A stretch of 64,000 nt of DNA, from positions 1,308,451-1,372,450 of the forward strand of contig CAJINV010000010.1 in the NCBI GenBank assembly GCA_905178155.1, written 5' to 3'. The translations under genes were made by a program, and so were the position numbers. Of the stretch, positions 55,289-64,000 are shown in pieces. Under the pieces are notes generated by a model. That model had not been told where the DNA came from. It was given only the letters and a program-made list of their open reading frames with translations, and searched no databases. How positions within the stretch are numbered: position 1 is the first letter of the stretch; every line of letters starts with the position of its first letter. The DNA is from Amoebophrya sp. A120 (Eukaryota > Sar > Dinophyceae > Syndiniales > Amoebophryaceae).

Positions 55289-55732
55289 CTAGAAACCAAA
55301 ATAAATCGAATAAGTATAGCCTACTTTAGCCTTGCCCTTGTGATTCCCCTCTATAAACGTTTCTAAATCATCCTCATCGTCAGAGGAGTCACAAATAAAA
55401 GACTTAGGGTCGGGGTTATCAATATGGTGCAAGAGTAAGCGTCTCTGCGGCGCACTACACTCGAGCTTCGTAAGACCGTCTGCCTTCATTAGGTAGGTCG
55501 GGCAGAACATGATCTGGCTCGCTGCGTCTCTCACGCGGAGATATCGCAGTGCGTAGCGCCTCGATTTCGGTTTGTTGTCTGTGCTCTTAGCTGTAGTTGT
55601 CGCGGACTGGTTGCCGATCCACAATATGGCATCACCCAGGGAGGGAGATAAGCCATTCTGCTTTTCCACCATGACAGTGGGTAGAGGTTTGAAGAACTCT
55701 GTTTGTAAAGTCATTTTGCTCGCTAAGCACAA
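55289..55732 (-). CDS. Copia RNase H tail, displaced frame
   Basis: This frame continues the RNase H domain after a shift near 55720-55735. It contains the expected block (WIGNQSATTTA) and a downstream LTKLE stretch like the C-terminal copia TKPL region, then an acidic tail. Joined to the upstream pol frame by a one-base correction it would complete RNase H. The frameshift is either a real inactivating change or a sequencing error. Confidence 0.75.
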   Translation of the reverse strand: MCLASKMTLQTEFFKPLPTVMVEKQNGLSPSLGDAILWIGNQSATTTAKSTDNKPKSRRYALRYLRVRDAASQIMFCPTYLMKADGLTKLECSAPQRRLLLHHIDNPDPKSFICDSSDDEDDLETFIEGNHKGKAKVGYTYSIYFGF

Positions 55733-58700
55733 TAGTGTCGGAAGCAGCTATATACTCCGCCTCCGCCGTGGAGTACGCCCTCACGGTCTGCCGGTTGCTA
55801 CGCCAACAGATCGGGAAGCCGCGGAAGTACATAACGCTACCACTAGTGCTTCGCATGGTCTTGCAGCAGTTCGCAAAACTAGCATCCGAAAACAGATTCA
55901 CATCAGGCAAGTCTCTCCCTTCGGGCAGTAGCTTGCTGTAGATTCTGTTAAATTCTTCCTCAATTTCCGGACTATACGACAGACCCTGCTCTTTCGTTGT
56001 CAGTAGATACTCCAGAATCTTCTTACAGGCGTTTACGACAGGCCGAGTCGCCGGCTTGCCCACATATCTGGCGACAGTGGCAACCGGGACAACAATGTCT
56101 ACCCTGCAGGTGGTTGCAACCCACTGCAGAGAGCCAGCGACCTCTCGAAGGGGAAAACCTTCAATGACTTTAGCTCCTTCAACTTCTTTAGCGAGTTCAG
56201 ACTCGTCGAGGTTTGGCGAGTGGACCGGCTTGCCCGCTTCTGAGACGTGGAATTTCTTACAAATCTTGGATATGTACTCTGTCATCACGATCCTAGCGGT
56301 TCGTAGATTCCAGTTGTAGTACACTATTGACCCGAGGAAGTCGAACTTCTTGGACACAGAGTTAAACTCCGGAACAAGCTCGACGTCGATCATGCGCCCC
56401 TTGACGTGGTGCAAGATCTCCGCAAGTTTTCCAGCCAACTCGGACCCAGTCGGAGGACCTGTGATAAGATTATCGTCGACATACGCTGCCAACTTCAGAA
56501 ACTTCCCAGGGTATTCCAAGCTCGGTTTCTTCCACAGACCTGGCGCAGAGGGACAGGGTTCCCAGCCTAGCTTGGTCAGTACTTCCTCATACTTCTTATG
56601 CCAGAGCCTGGGGGCGTCTTTCAAGCCGTAAAGCGCTTTCTTGAGCTTGGCGATCTCCACGCCGTGCTTTTTCGCCCAGATGGGTGGCAAGCGGCAGAAG
56701 GCATCGCGATCAAGTAAGGCATTGAGAAACGCACTATCAAGGTCGAGCGGGGTCACATCGTCACCGTCTGCGGCTGCAGCGGCTAGAAGTAACCTGTTAG
56801 CGGCATGGGACACAACAGGAGCGAAAGTGTCCAGCTCGCCCGAACGATCAAGATTACCGAGTGCTACTGCTCGCGCTTTCTTCGTACCGTCACGCTTCTC
56901 GGTAAGAAGGATAGCAATAGGCAAAACCTGCTTTGCGGTCGCTAGCTCCTCGTCAGTAGCTGGCTCCCACACTTTATAGGCTTCAAGTCTACAATCTTCC
57001 TTGTTGGTTGCTGCGTTCCATTCGACTGAGTCTTTGCAACGAGCAGGATCCAACTTGGCCGATGTAGTCAAGTAACACTGGACGTCAAGGAATTCCTCGC
57101 CTTCCTCTCTATCATCCTGTGCTGTTATTGCTGCGGCAAAGGCACTAGCGTCCTTTCTCAATTCTGCGAGCTCTTTCTTAGTACGTCTCGCGCGCTTTGT
57201 CTTGTCCTTTCTCCCCTTGGGACGGCCACGACCTCGCGGCTTGGAGTTGCGGTTGCCAGCCACAATCCTTGCCGGAGACGGACTCGTCTTTCTTGGACTA
57301 GATAAGCTGCTGTGAGTGGGGTGATCGTCCAGATTCCCCTCCTCAGGTTTAACACCTTCAGGCTCGGGATGTATCTGGCCCGGATCATCTTCCCTATCCA
57401 AACTTTCAACCACCAACGTCTCTTCAGGACCGTCAGGCTGCCTACCAGTGTGCTCCGAGACATCCACCCCCAGCCGGTGCACAGCCCTTTTGATCAGACC
57501 GAAACACGGGAGAGATGGCGCACACGACGCTCCACTAGGTAGGGCCTCGATTGCGTCACACTCGACAGAGATACCCTTGGAGTTAGGAGCTAGGTCTTCA
57601 ATATTCTTCACGAGGTACTCCTCACGGAACTTGACGTCGATGGTAGAACACTCCATCCAACGATGTCCCGCGGCGGACCGGCCGTCCGTGACATACGTCC
57701 CAACCCGCCAGCCCGAAGACTTAGGACAAAGGCCGAGAAATACACCACGACGAAATGGCGCGGCCAGCTTTGGAGCAACCACCTCTACTCCCCCCTCAGG
57801 AGCTTCATGAGCTTCGCCTTTCTTGACTTGTTCACGAAAATAAACGAGACAACCAAAACGCCTTAGCATCCTTGTGCCAACTTTTGAGCTGTTTCTTCCA
57901 GTTCTCTCATCCAAAATCTCTGCAGGAGTCTTTCCGTCGTACTCAGGCACTTTGCTATACTTATGCGGAAGGCGGTCCCAGCATGCTGCAGCGTACTCGA
58001 CCGAGTAGCACCACAGACGCTTGCCCACGTTCACCAACATCGCACGCACAGCGCCGAATATGGTCCGCGTAAAGCGTTCGCAGGTTCCGTTCTGCTCTGG
58101 GTTGTGCTCTGGGTTGTAGGGAACCGCAGGAGCATCACCGACCCGCAGCGATTGCATGACCTTGGTCATGGATTCACTGCCCAGAGCTGGCTCATTGTCC
58201 CAACGGACGAACCATGCCGCTTTGTCCTCGAGGGTCAAAGCGTAGCTCTGGCGAATGCCTTTTGTTACTTCTTCCAAAACCTCAACGCAGTCACTTTTCA
58301 GCTTAAGAGGGACACAGAGACACTTCTTGACGGCATCACAGATGACCACAAGCACGCAGGTGCGTGACCGAATCGATACAGGTTTAATACCTACCGCGAA
58401 ATCCGTCGCTAGTAGTTTCAATGGTTCAGGTTTGTAGTTACTAGTGTCGCGCTCTTTTGCGTGAGAGCTTCTTGCGCCCTTCGCTTTGTCGCATTCGGGA
58501 CACTGGACACTAAGACCATCTACATGAAAGCGCCCGAATCTTCTATGTTGTTCTAGACGCGTAAGATGACAGCTAGCAATACTTTCTTCGATTGTAATGC
58601 ATGCAATATCCTCCGCAGTGTCTCTAGTCGCCTGACCCCGGAGGCCCATCACGAAAAGATCACACCCAAGGACTGGGAGGGTCAACCTCTCGTGGTTCTT

Positions 58701-59123
58701 GATTGGTAGCATCTGACCGGATTCCCTGTTGACGAGAGAACCGCCAGAGCTGTTGAAGTTCAGATCCCACCCACGATCACTGAGATTGTCCTCACCGAGC
58801 CACGGAAGAATGCGATCAATATCTCTTGGCAAATGTTTAAAATAGACGCCATAGGGCAAACCTAGAGCGTTTTCCTTCAGTTTTCCTACAAAGCCATCAC
58901 GAGCCCCGGCCGTGCCGTTGATGCGACAGACGTTGCTCGAGATGTCAATAAAATCCGATTTGTGTCTAGATAAATACTTGTTTGCACATGAATCGACCAA
59001 GCTCACTTCGTCCTTGGTCTGTGCAGTAAAACAGCTAGAAGAATCTACATCAGAATCCCCTAAATTCTCGAAATTTAGCACACAACTACCATGCTCCGAG
59101 ATATAAACTCCTCCGTGATCTGG
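55632..59123 (-). CDS. Copia pol polyprotein
   Basis: Open from just after the gag UGA (59124-59126) to 55632; the part from 59081 is 1149 residues. Order: a protease-like block with LVDSCANKYLS, where the usual DSGA reads DSCA; an integrase zinc finger (HLTRLEQHRRFGRFH then CPEC, about 170-200); an integrase core with DNEPALGSES and PEQNGTCERF; reverse transcriptase with LDLDSAFLNALLD and the catalytic YVDDNLITG (near 870); and RNase H with LFSDASFAN and STAEAEYIAASD (near 1065-1110). The frame ends prematurely inside RNase H. Pol lies in the same frame as gag, so expression would need readthrough of the UGA. Confidence 0.93.
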   Translation of the reverse strand, partial: PDHGGVYISEHGSCVLNFENLGDSDVDSSSCFTAQTKDEVSLVDSCANKYLSRHKSDFIDISSNVCRINGTAGARDGFVGKLKENALGLPYGVYFKHLPRDIDRILPWLGEDNLSDRGWDLNFNSSGGSLVNRESGQMLPIKNHERLTLPVLGCDLFVMGLRGQATRDTAEDIACITIEESIASCHLTRLEQHRRFGRFHVDGLSVQCPECDKAKGARSSHAKERDTSNYKPEPLKLLATDFAVGIKPVSIRSRTCVLVVICDAVKKCLCVPLKLKSDCVEVLEEVTKGIRQSYALTLEDKAAWFVRWDNEPALGSESMTKVMQSLRVGDAPAVPYNPEHNPEQNGTCERFTRTIFGAVRAMLVNVGKRLWCYSVEYAAACWDRLPHKYSKVPEYDGKTPAEILDERTGRNSSKVGTRMLRRFGCLVYFREQVKKGEAHEAPEGGVEVVAPKLAAPFRRGVFLGLCPKSSGWRVGTYVTDGRSAAGHRWMECSTIDVKFREEYLVKNIEDLAPNSKGISVECDAIEALPSGASCAPSLPCFGLIKRAVHRLGVDVSEHTGRQPDGPEETLVVESLDREDDPGQIHPEPEGVKPEEGNLDDHPTHSSLSSPRKTSPSPARIVAGNRNSKPRGRGRPKGRKDKTKRARRTKKELAELRKDASAFAAAITAQDDREEGEEFLDVQCYLTTSAKLDPARCKDSVEWNAATNKEDCRLEAYKVWEPATDEELATAKQVLPIAILLTEKRDGTKKARAVALGNLDRSGELDTFAPVVSHAANRLLLAAAAADGDDVTPLDLDSAFLNALLDRDAFCRLPPIWAKKHGVEIAKLKKALYGLKDAPRLWHKKYEEVLTKLGWEPCPSAPGLWKKPSLEYPGKFLKLAAYVDDNLITGPPTGSELAGKLAEILHHVKGRMIDVELVPEFNSVSKKFDFLGSIVYYNWNLRTARIVMTEYISKICKKFHVSEAGKPVHSPNLDESELAKEVEGAKVIEGFPLREVAGSLQWVATTCRVDIVVPVATVARYVGKPATRPVVNACKKILEYLLTTKEQGLSYSPEIEEEFNRIYSKLLPEGRDLPDVNLFSDASFANCCKTMRSTSGSVMYFRGFPICWRSNRQTVRAYSTAEAEYIAASDTIVLSEQNDFTNRVLQTSTHCHGGKAEWLISLPG

Positions 59124-60311
59124 TCAGGCTGGTCCTTGCCAGACCCAACCGCCCTGCTTTCCACCGGCTCCTTGCCCTTGATTCTGGTTGTTCATCTGGT
59201 TCTGGTTCACCGGCGGACACCACTGCGGCTGCTGGTTTCCCCAGGCACCACCCCACTGACCTTTCCCTTGATTGTTAGGATTCCAGCGGCAGCGGTCCGC
59301 CTTATGGTTTTCCTTGCCACAGATCCAGCATTTGGGTTTGGTCACAGTGTTGTAGGGAGTGCTCTGGTTCCGACCAGTCTTGCCACCACCTTTCTGGCCA
59401 CTTCCACCCTTAGTGTTAGACTTCGGGGGCAGGCCATGGGCAGCCAGGACACTCGCTTCGGTCTGCTTGCGTAGTTTGGCTTTCATGCGTTTCAAGGCTT
59501 TCGCCGAGAACACCTTGCCAGAAGCAGCATTCTGACCATCATCAGCGGAGTCCGGCTCCTCGTCATCGTCGTCATTTTTCTGACGCTTATTTCCCTTCTT
59601 GTTCTTCTTCGACTTCTCCTCAACGACCGGGAAGGCCTTGCCGAAGGACGGGTTCGCAATCTTGTGCGACCCCTCCTTGACCAACTGCGCGAGCTTCTTC
59701 TCGAGACGGTTCCCGATCTCCTGCAAGGTGATGCGATCGGACTCGTCCACGCAGCGGTCGATGGTCTGGCGGAAGGCCGACGCAAACATCTTGGGCAACT
59801 TGTCCAGAATGTTCTTGACATGCTGATCTTCAGCCGGACGCCCGGGCTCCGGGACGTAGACACTCGGCGCCATCTCCATCAAGTCGTGGATCTGGGCCAG
59901 GAACGTCGGAGCATCCTTCGGCGCGTCGCGGTTGTCGAAATGCATGGCGTCGATCGAGGAGGTCTTGATCTGCTGCTGGTCACGGGATGCAACATTGAAG
60001 CGACCCACATCACGAACACGCATGAACAACTGCGCAGCGTCGTCGTTGATGTAGTGCTGACTGTTGACCCACGTGGACACGGACCCGGTGCGCGACTTGT
60101 AGATGGCATCCCTCAGGTCGCGCCACTTCTCCCGGATCGCATTATTGGCAGTATTGTTCGCCTGCGGAATCCCCGGAGGGTTACCAGCAAGACGATTATC
60201 CCAATACTCCTGGAGCCCGAGGCGAGAAACCTCGTTCGTGACCCCGCGATGCCAGGCGCGCCAGTCCTGCGCGCTGGACAGCTTCGCCGTCAATTTCGCC
60301 TCTTGGCCCAT
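59124..60311 (-). CDS. Copia gag with zinc knuckle
   Basis: About 395 residues from ATG at 60311, ending in UGA. The N-terminal half has the copia gag-like fold region (AWHRGVTNEVSRLGLQEYW, KWRDLRDAIYKS). The middle is Lys/Asp-rich. The C-terminal nucleocapsid has one CX2CX4HX4C zinc knuckle (CWICGKENHKADRC) and a Gln/Gly/Asn tail. It forms the RNA-packaging particle. An upstream in-frame TTG is not used here as the start. Confidence 0.9.
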   Translation of the reverse strand: MGQEAKLTAKLSSAQDWRAWHRGVTNEVSRLGLQEYWDNRLAGNPPGIPQANNTANNAIREKWRDLRDAIYKSRTGSVSTWVNSQHYINDDAAQLFMRVRDVGRFNVASRDQQQIKTSSIDAMHFDNRDAPKDAPTFLAQIHDLMEMAPSVYVPEPGRPAEDQHVKNILDKLPKMFASAFRQTIDRCVDESDRITLQEIGNRLEKKLAQLVKEGSHKIANPSFGKAFPVVEEKSKKNKKGNKRQKNDDDDEEPDSADDGQNAASGKVFSAKALKRMKAKLRKQTEASVLAAHGLPPKSNTKGGSGQKGGGKTGRNQSTPYNTVTKPKCWICGKENHKADRCRWNPNNQGKGQWGGAWGNQQPQWCPPVNQNQMNNQNQGQGAGGKQGGWVWQGPA

Positions 60312-60368
60312 CTTCAATCTAACTTATCTGACTAGAAGAGCCGGCTTGAGTCTCAAGGCGTAGCGTAG

Positions 60369-60896
60369 TGTTAGTGGACTTGAGAACACTCGCACACACT
60401 TACACACGTTTGCTCCACTGAGCTCGTTATCAACAGCAGTTCAATGAATTCTCTCAATTGCAAGTAAGCAAGCAAGTGACGCAAGTCTCTTGCTACGTTA
60501 CATCCTGTAGGTTCAATTCATCCAAATTCATCACATTCATATGGACCAAACCTGGTCAGAGTCAAGTGGCCAAACAGCACGGGAGTCCACTCCTCAACCT
60601 GCTCAGATTGGTGCTCGACCCTGGTGGGAGTCAAGTCCCCCAGGGTTACCATTCTGAACGTCTGGACCGAGCTGAGTCCATTCATTTCACTACGATCCTG
60701 ATGGCTTTGCCTTCGTAGTATTTGGGGGATTCGCGGAACATGGTGAAGAGTTTCCTTTAGGATCTAGATAGATTCTGACCATTTCCCTAAGGATCTAGCT
60801 AGTTCAGGTCATTCAGAGCTGTCATTTCATTGAGGAACAGGCGTCATTTGGGGCGATCGTGTTATGTGTGTGCGGGATCGATTTCCATGGCCAACA
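60369..60896 (-). repeat. Copia 5' LTR
   Basis: 528 bp, starting TGTTAGTGGACTTGAGAACA and ending CCATGGCCAACA in + strand reading, followed by GGTAA. This is the transcription-start side of the element. Confidence 0.96.
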
Positions 60897-61195
60897 GGTA
60901 AGGTCTGCGGATATAATTTTTTTTTTTTGGTTTATTTTTTGCGAGGCAAGATATCCAAGCTGCGTCTGCAATGGATAGAAAACTGTGGCTGCTTAAAAAG
61001 TAGGCATATGCAGCAGGCAGGTCTCCAGCTCAGCTCCTCGGAGCGTCAGTTTTAGTTTCTTTAGTTTTAGTCTGCAAAAAGTTTAAGCGTTAGCTATCTC
61101 TCTCTCAGTTCCTGCATTGAAACTTCTGACAAGCGCAAAGCTGTTCTATGGCCGACGTGGTGGTTAGGATTGCCTGACTGCTGCGTTGAGCCCGG

Positions 61196-61308
61196 CCCGT
61201 TGCCATTTTGGCTCAAGGAGCCTAACTTAGTAGAAACCTGTCGAGGGCGGGGCCCTCTGCACGGGGCCCCTGGAGAGTATGCGTAGGCAGCCGGGTGCAG
61301 CCGGCTGC
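61196..61308 (+). ncRNA. Spliced-leader-like sequence, possible SL RNA gene or relic
   Basis: 61196-61217 matches the 22-nt dinoflagellate spliced leader (consensus DCCGUAGCCAUUUUGGCUCAAG) at all but one position, an A to T change; the first base (C) falls outside the usual D. It includes the internal ATTTTGG that serves as the Sm-like site in dinoflagellates. Downstream are three potential stems: GGCTC/GAGCC (61210-61222) across the leader end, GAGGGC/GCCCTC (61243-61257) and GCAGCCGG/CCGGCTGC (61287-61308). No GT follows the leader (it reads CAAGGAGCC), which argues against an ordinary donor. It may be an SL RNA gene with an unusual donor, a pseudogene, or a leader left by a reinserted cDNA. 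Confidence 0.6.
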
Positions 61309-63804
61309 GCCCTAGATTCATGTAAGCTACGCCTGTTAGTCACCGCCGCCACCACCCAAGTTGGTTCCATCCGGCACCACCGTGCAGCTCAGTGACCCGA
61401 GGGAGAAAGTCACCAACGCCAAACTCCAACCGCCGGCAGCGTCTAGTGCGAGGCCGTGCAGCAACAAGGGCAAGCACGACGCGACCGGTGGGGGTTTCTC
61501 CCTCCACCGCCAGAGGCATTGTGGCGCATACCGACCTCGCCAAGACCTCCGCACACCGCCGGAGGATCTTCGACGACGGACCGCGCCCGAAGCAAGCCGA
61601 CCGCAGAAAGACTAGCTCGTCGTGGTGTTTTTTCAGCGAGCGGCGGAACGTGTGCTCGTGGCAAGGAGTCTCTGTTCGAAAAGCTTCCACAGGCCGCGAT
61701 CGTCCACATTCTGGGCAAGTTGTGGCGCCAAAGATTACGCCTGCACTGTCGTCGGGGGTTTGTATGTGCGTGTGGTTACGGTGGAGTATGGATAAACTTT
61801 TTCACTTACCTATTGTTTGTGTCATGCATAGACTTCATATTCTACAGCACGTCCTCGTCTTCGCCGTTAACTACGCATATTTTGAAGTGTTTGTCTAATT
61901 TGCAGATACATTCGTTGTCGGTCCCCGCGAAGCTGTCCTGTCATCGTTCTGCGCAATTATTAATATCAGGTATACTACATGACTGCGTTGGATTTGGGAC
62001 GAGACAAGCGATGGAACGGCGACGGATGAGCACTGATGCTTGCCGAATAGGGCGACATGGTGTGGCGGGCACCTCGCCGCCATTTGGCTTCCACCAGAAC
62101 ACCCTCGCGCTTCGCGGAGAAAGCCACCCGACCCGTCCTGAAGCACCTCAACAAGCCTAAAAGCCACCGACTGCGGCCCAGGACAGCGAGCCGGGCTTGT
62201 AGTTCATCCAGTAGCGCGGCAGCGCATTAAATGAGGTTGAGGAAGCTGTGGACAGCAGGTTTTTTGTATGTGGCGAAAAAAAAAAAAGCTAGTCTGATGT
62301 TGGTGAAGAACACAGCGAGGCTGAACGCAAAGGAGTGGGGCCAGAGTAACTAAGTTAGAAAGAGCGTTACTAGTTAAAAGACATATACCCGGCGACGATA
62401 TAGTCTAGAAGTTTGTTATACTTAGCGCCCCTGTTGCAGCAGGAGATAAACACGTAAGAACTCATCGACCGGCGTTATTTAGACGGGGATGCCTAGAATA
62501 GGCCTCAAAGGCTTAGCTTATTACATCCCCCGCACTGCTGTTGCATCAGCAGTTGCGGCGACACGCGTGACGTTCGCGGGGCCCACCGAGGTGGCTAAAA
62601 AATTTGCATTGCGGTCCGCGGATCGCTTAACTGCCGTGGCCGTCACCCTTGCGTGATCGTGTAGTACATGCCGCGTAGCGCTAGCGCCCGCCTCGACCTA
62701 ACTCTAGTGGTAGCGCACAAGACCACTGCGCGGCTCGGTGGCACTAGATGGAAAAAGTTCGGTCCTGCGTTTTGTATGCACCTCGGCCACAACATGCATT
62801 CTAACGACAACAAAAGTAGTGCTCGTTCAGAAAAAGAAAAGTCAAGTTTCCAAGGGAAAAAGATAGAGAAGATCCTGCTCCCAGTGCTGTGCATTGCATG
62901 CCGCCTCCGGGCGGTGTGTGTGTGCATGCCCGTGGTGCTACTAATCGGATCCAAATGTTTATCTTCAACAAAAGGGCTCGAAAAGAAAAATGTCAAACAG
63001 GCCGAGGTGAGTGAGATGCATGAAAAAGCAACGCTTTGTATTGTTAGAAGGAAAAACTAGTACGTAAGTGACTGATAACTTAGACAGGGTTTAGGGTTCG
63101 ACGTGTGCTCCCGTCTGGCGCGTGAAGTTATTACATTGGCCAGTATAAGACTCTCGGTGGACCTGCCAGGGTTGGGCTATTTCCCCGTCCCCCCTGTAAG
63201 CATGTTGATCTTAAGCCCGGGGTTTGTATGACACGAGGGAGGGGTGCAGGTTCATCGTTAGCCGCCTCTACTATAGCAGTAAGCGTGGTCAAGCTTAGCT
63301 CATGAAAGCACTCGCCGGAGCTCTTACAGCCCCGAGTGCGCCCCACTCCAACGGCTCCAACGGCTGCGCCACGTGCGCCGACACCTCTGATCTGATCTGA
63401 TCGTGGGAGTGTAGTTTTGTTCTTTGGGTGGACGAGGTATCATGGCCGGAGGTTGACCTATGGCCATGGTCAACTTTCTTGTGTGGAATCGTCCGGAGTA
63501 GTGGTCTTGATTCGTCCGTCGTCGTCGTGTCATGTTCGTGCCATAATTCCTAGCTTCCAGCTCTATCGTATTAAAAGCATCGTCTTTTTCTTGGCCCTGT
63601 CGTGCTGTCGGGAGGCGAGGCTGGGACGAAGTCATCTTCGTACTTATTACGAGCCCTTGGCGCGGGCCCTTCGGGGGCCCGCTGGGCTCGCAAAGTCGAT
63701 TCCTGTAGTGTTGGTAAATACGGCGCTTGGGTGGTGGTGCTTTGGGCTTTGGTCTTGGTTGGTTGCGAGTCGCCAAACTCGCAACCAGCCCGGAAGGTGA
63801 CGGC

Positions 63805-64000
63805 ACTAATAGCAAGCAATAGCAAGCCTTTTTTCTTTTCCTTTGCTTTTGGCTCTTTGCTATTGCTTGCTTGCTATTGCTTGCTGGCTATTGCTTGCTT
63901 GCTATTTCTTGCTTGCTATTGCTTGCTTGCCATTGCTTGCTTGCTATTGTTTGCTGGCTATTGCTTGCTTGCTATTGCTTGCTTGCTATTGCTTGCTTGC
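63805..64000. repeat. Microsatellite at right edge
   Basis: Irregular repeats of TTGCTTGCTATTGC run to the window end. They are preceded by the inverse (AATAGCAAGCAATAGCAAGC near 63808-63828), separated by a T/C-rich spacer. The array is truncated by the edge. Confidence 0.9.

Larger units (their letters stand above)
54668..60896 (-). mobile_element. Ty1/copia LTR retrotransposon, 6.2 kb
   Basis: The element has 528-bp LTRs at both ends, a GGTAA target duplication (54663-54667, 60897-60901), gag at the right and pol at the left, so it is transcribed from the - strand. Pol order is protease, integrase, reverse transcriptase, RNase H, which defines the copia superfamily. A purine tract (TTGAGGAGGGG on the - strand, about 55196-55206) abuts the 3' LTR. 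I count about six differences between the LTRs, so insertion is fairly recent. A single in-frame UGA separates gag from pol, and one frameshift breaks RNase H. I cannot identify the primer tRNA. Confidence 0.95.
60902..64000. other. Distal region, no supported protein gene
   Basis: Contains the spliced-leader candidate (61196-61308) and the edge microsatellite. Overlapping + strand frames at 61361-62160 and 62668-63060 show no domain I recognise and no introner. A single TTTAGGG occurs near 63090. I see no tRNA or rRNA. Confidence 0.45.

Noticed and set aside
61361-62160. Overlapping + strand frames after the copia element
   Set aside because: No recognisable domain, no start or splice evidence, composition near background.
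63090-63110. Telomeric repeat and tRNA T-arm-like GGTTCGA
   Set aside because: Only one TTTAGGG unit occurs, and the GGTTCGA is not framed by a tRNA cloverleaf.
63820-64000. CRISPR-like regular array
   Set aside because: The units are short, contiguous and without unique spacers; it is a microsatellite.
2-64000. Stop-codon reassignment
   Set aside because: Host genes end cleanly in TAA, TAG and TGA at the expected C-termini of conserved families, so the standard code fits. The only in-frame UGA in a long frame is between copia gag and pol.

Overview
This is eukaryotic nuclear DNA, most likely from a syndinian dinoflagellate parasite of the Amoebophrya type. Three things point there. Genes are cut by many short intron-like elements with terminal inverted repeats and 5-bp target duplications, as described for Amoebophrya introners. 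A near-exact dinoflagellate spliced-leader sequence lies at 61196-61217. Every host gene I can read runs head to tail on the + strand. The genus is inference; the elements and the leader match are read from the sequence. Stop codons TAA, TAG and TGA all end host genes, so the standard code applies.

Layout: 2-1794, 3' part of a DHCR24-like sterol reductase. 3898-9726 and 10979-16381, two tandem copies of threonyl-tRNA synthetase. 19633-22916, a UBA-UAS-UBX protein of the FAF2/Ubx2 type. 25347-26354, V-ATPase subunit F. 27250-35845, a very large Rab3GAP catalytic subunit homologue. 36614-41728, an unknown protein gene split by two GC-rich elements. 42400-45450, an unresolved zone with exon candidates, a 39-bp minisatellite and another GC-rich inverted-repeat element. 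47824-54072, an unknown 1425-residue Ser/Gln/Gly-rich protein. 54668-60896, a nearly intact Ty1/copia retrotransposon on the - strand. 60897-64000, the spliced-leader candidate and a terminal microsatellite. GC-rich islands of about 1.2-1.4 kb fill several gaps between genes.

The main result is the introner system. I resolve 32 elements in ten families (A to J, my labels). Almost all begin TAT and end ATA, and each is bounded by a 5-bp direct repeat: 23 perfect, 6 with one mismatch, 3 weak. Removing each element plus one repeat copy restores the reading frame in all 32 cases. Only one of the 32 can be drawn as a GT-AG intron. The tandem synthetase copies are an internal control: they share six ordinary introns at identical positions, while their 11 introners (8 and 3) are all at unshared positions, so the introners arrived after the duplication. 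Families B and I occur in both orientations relative to transcription.
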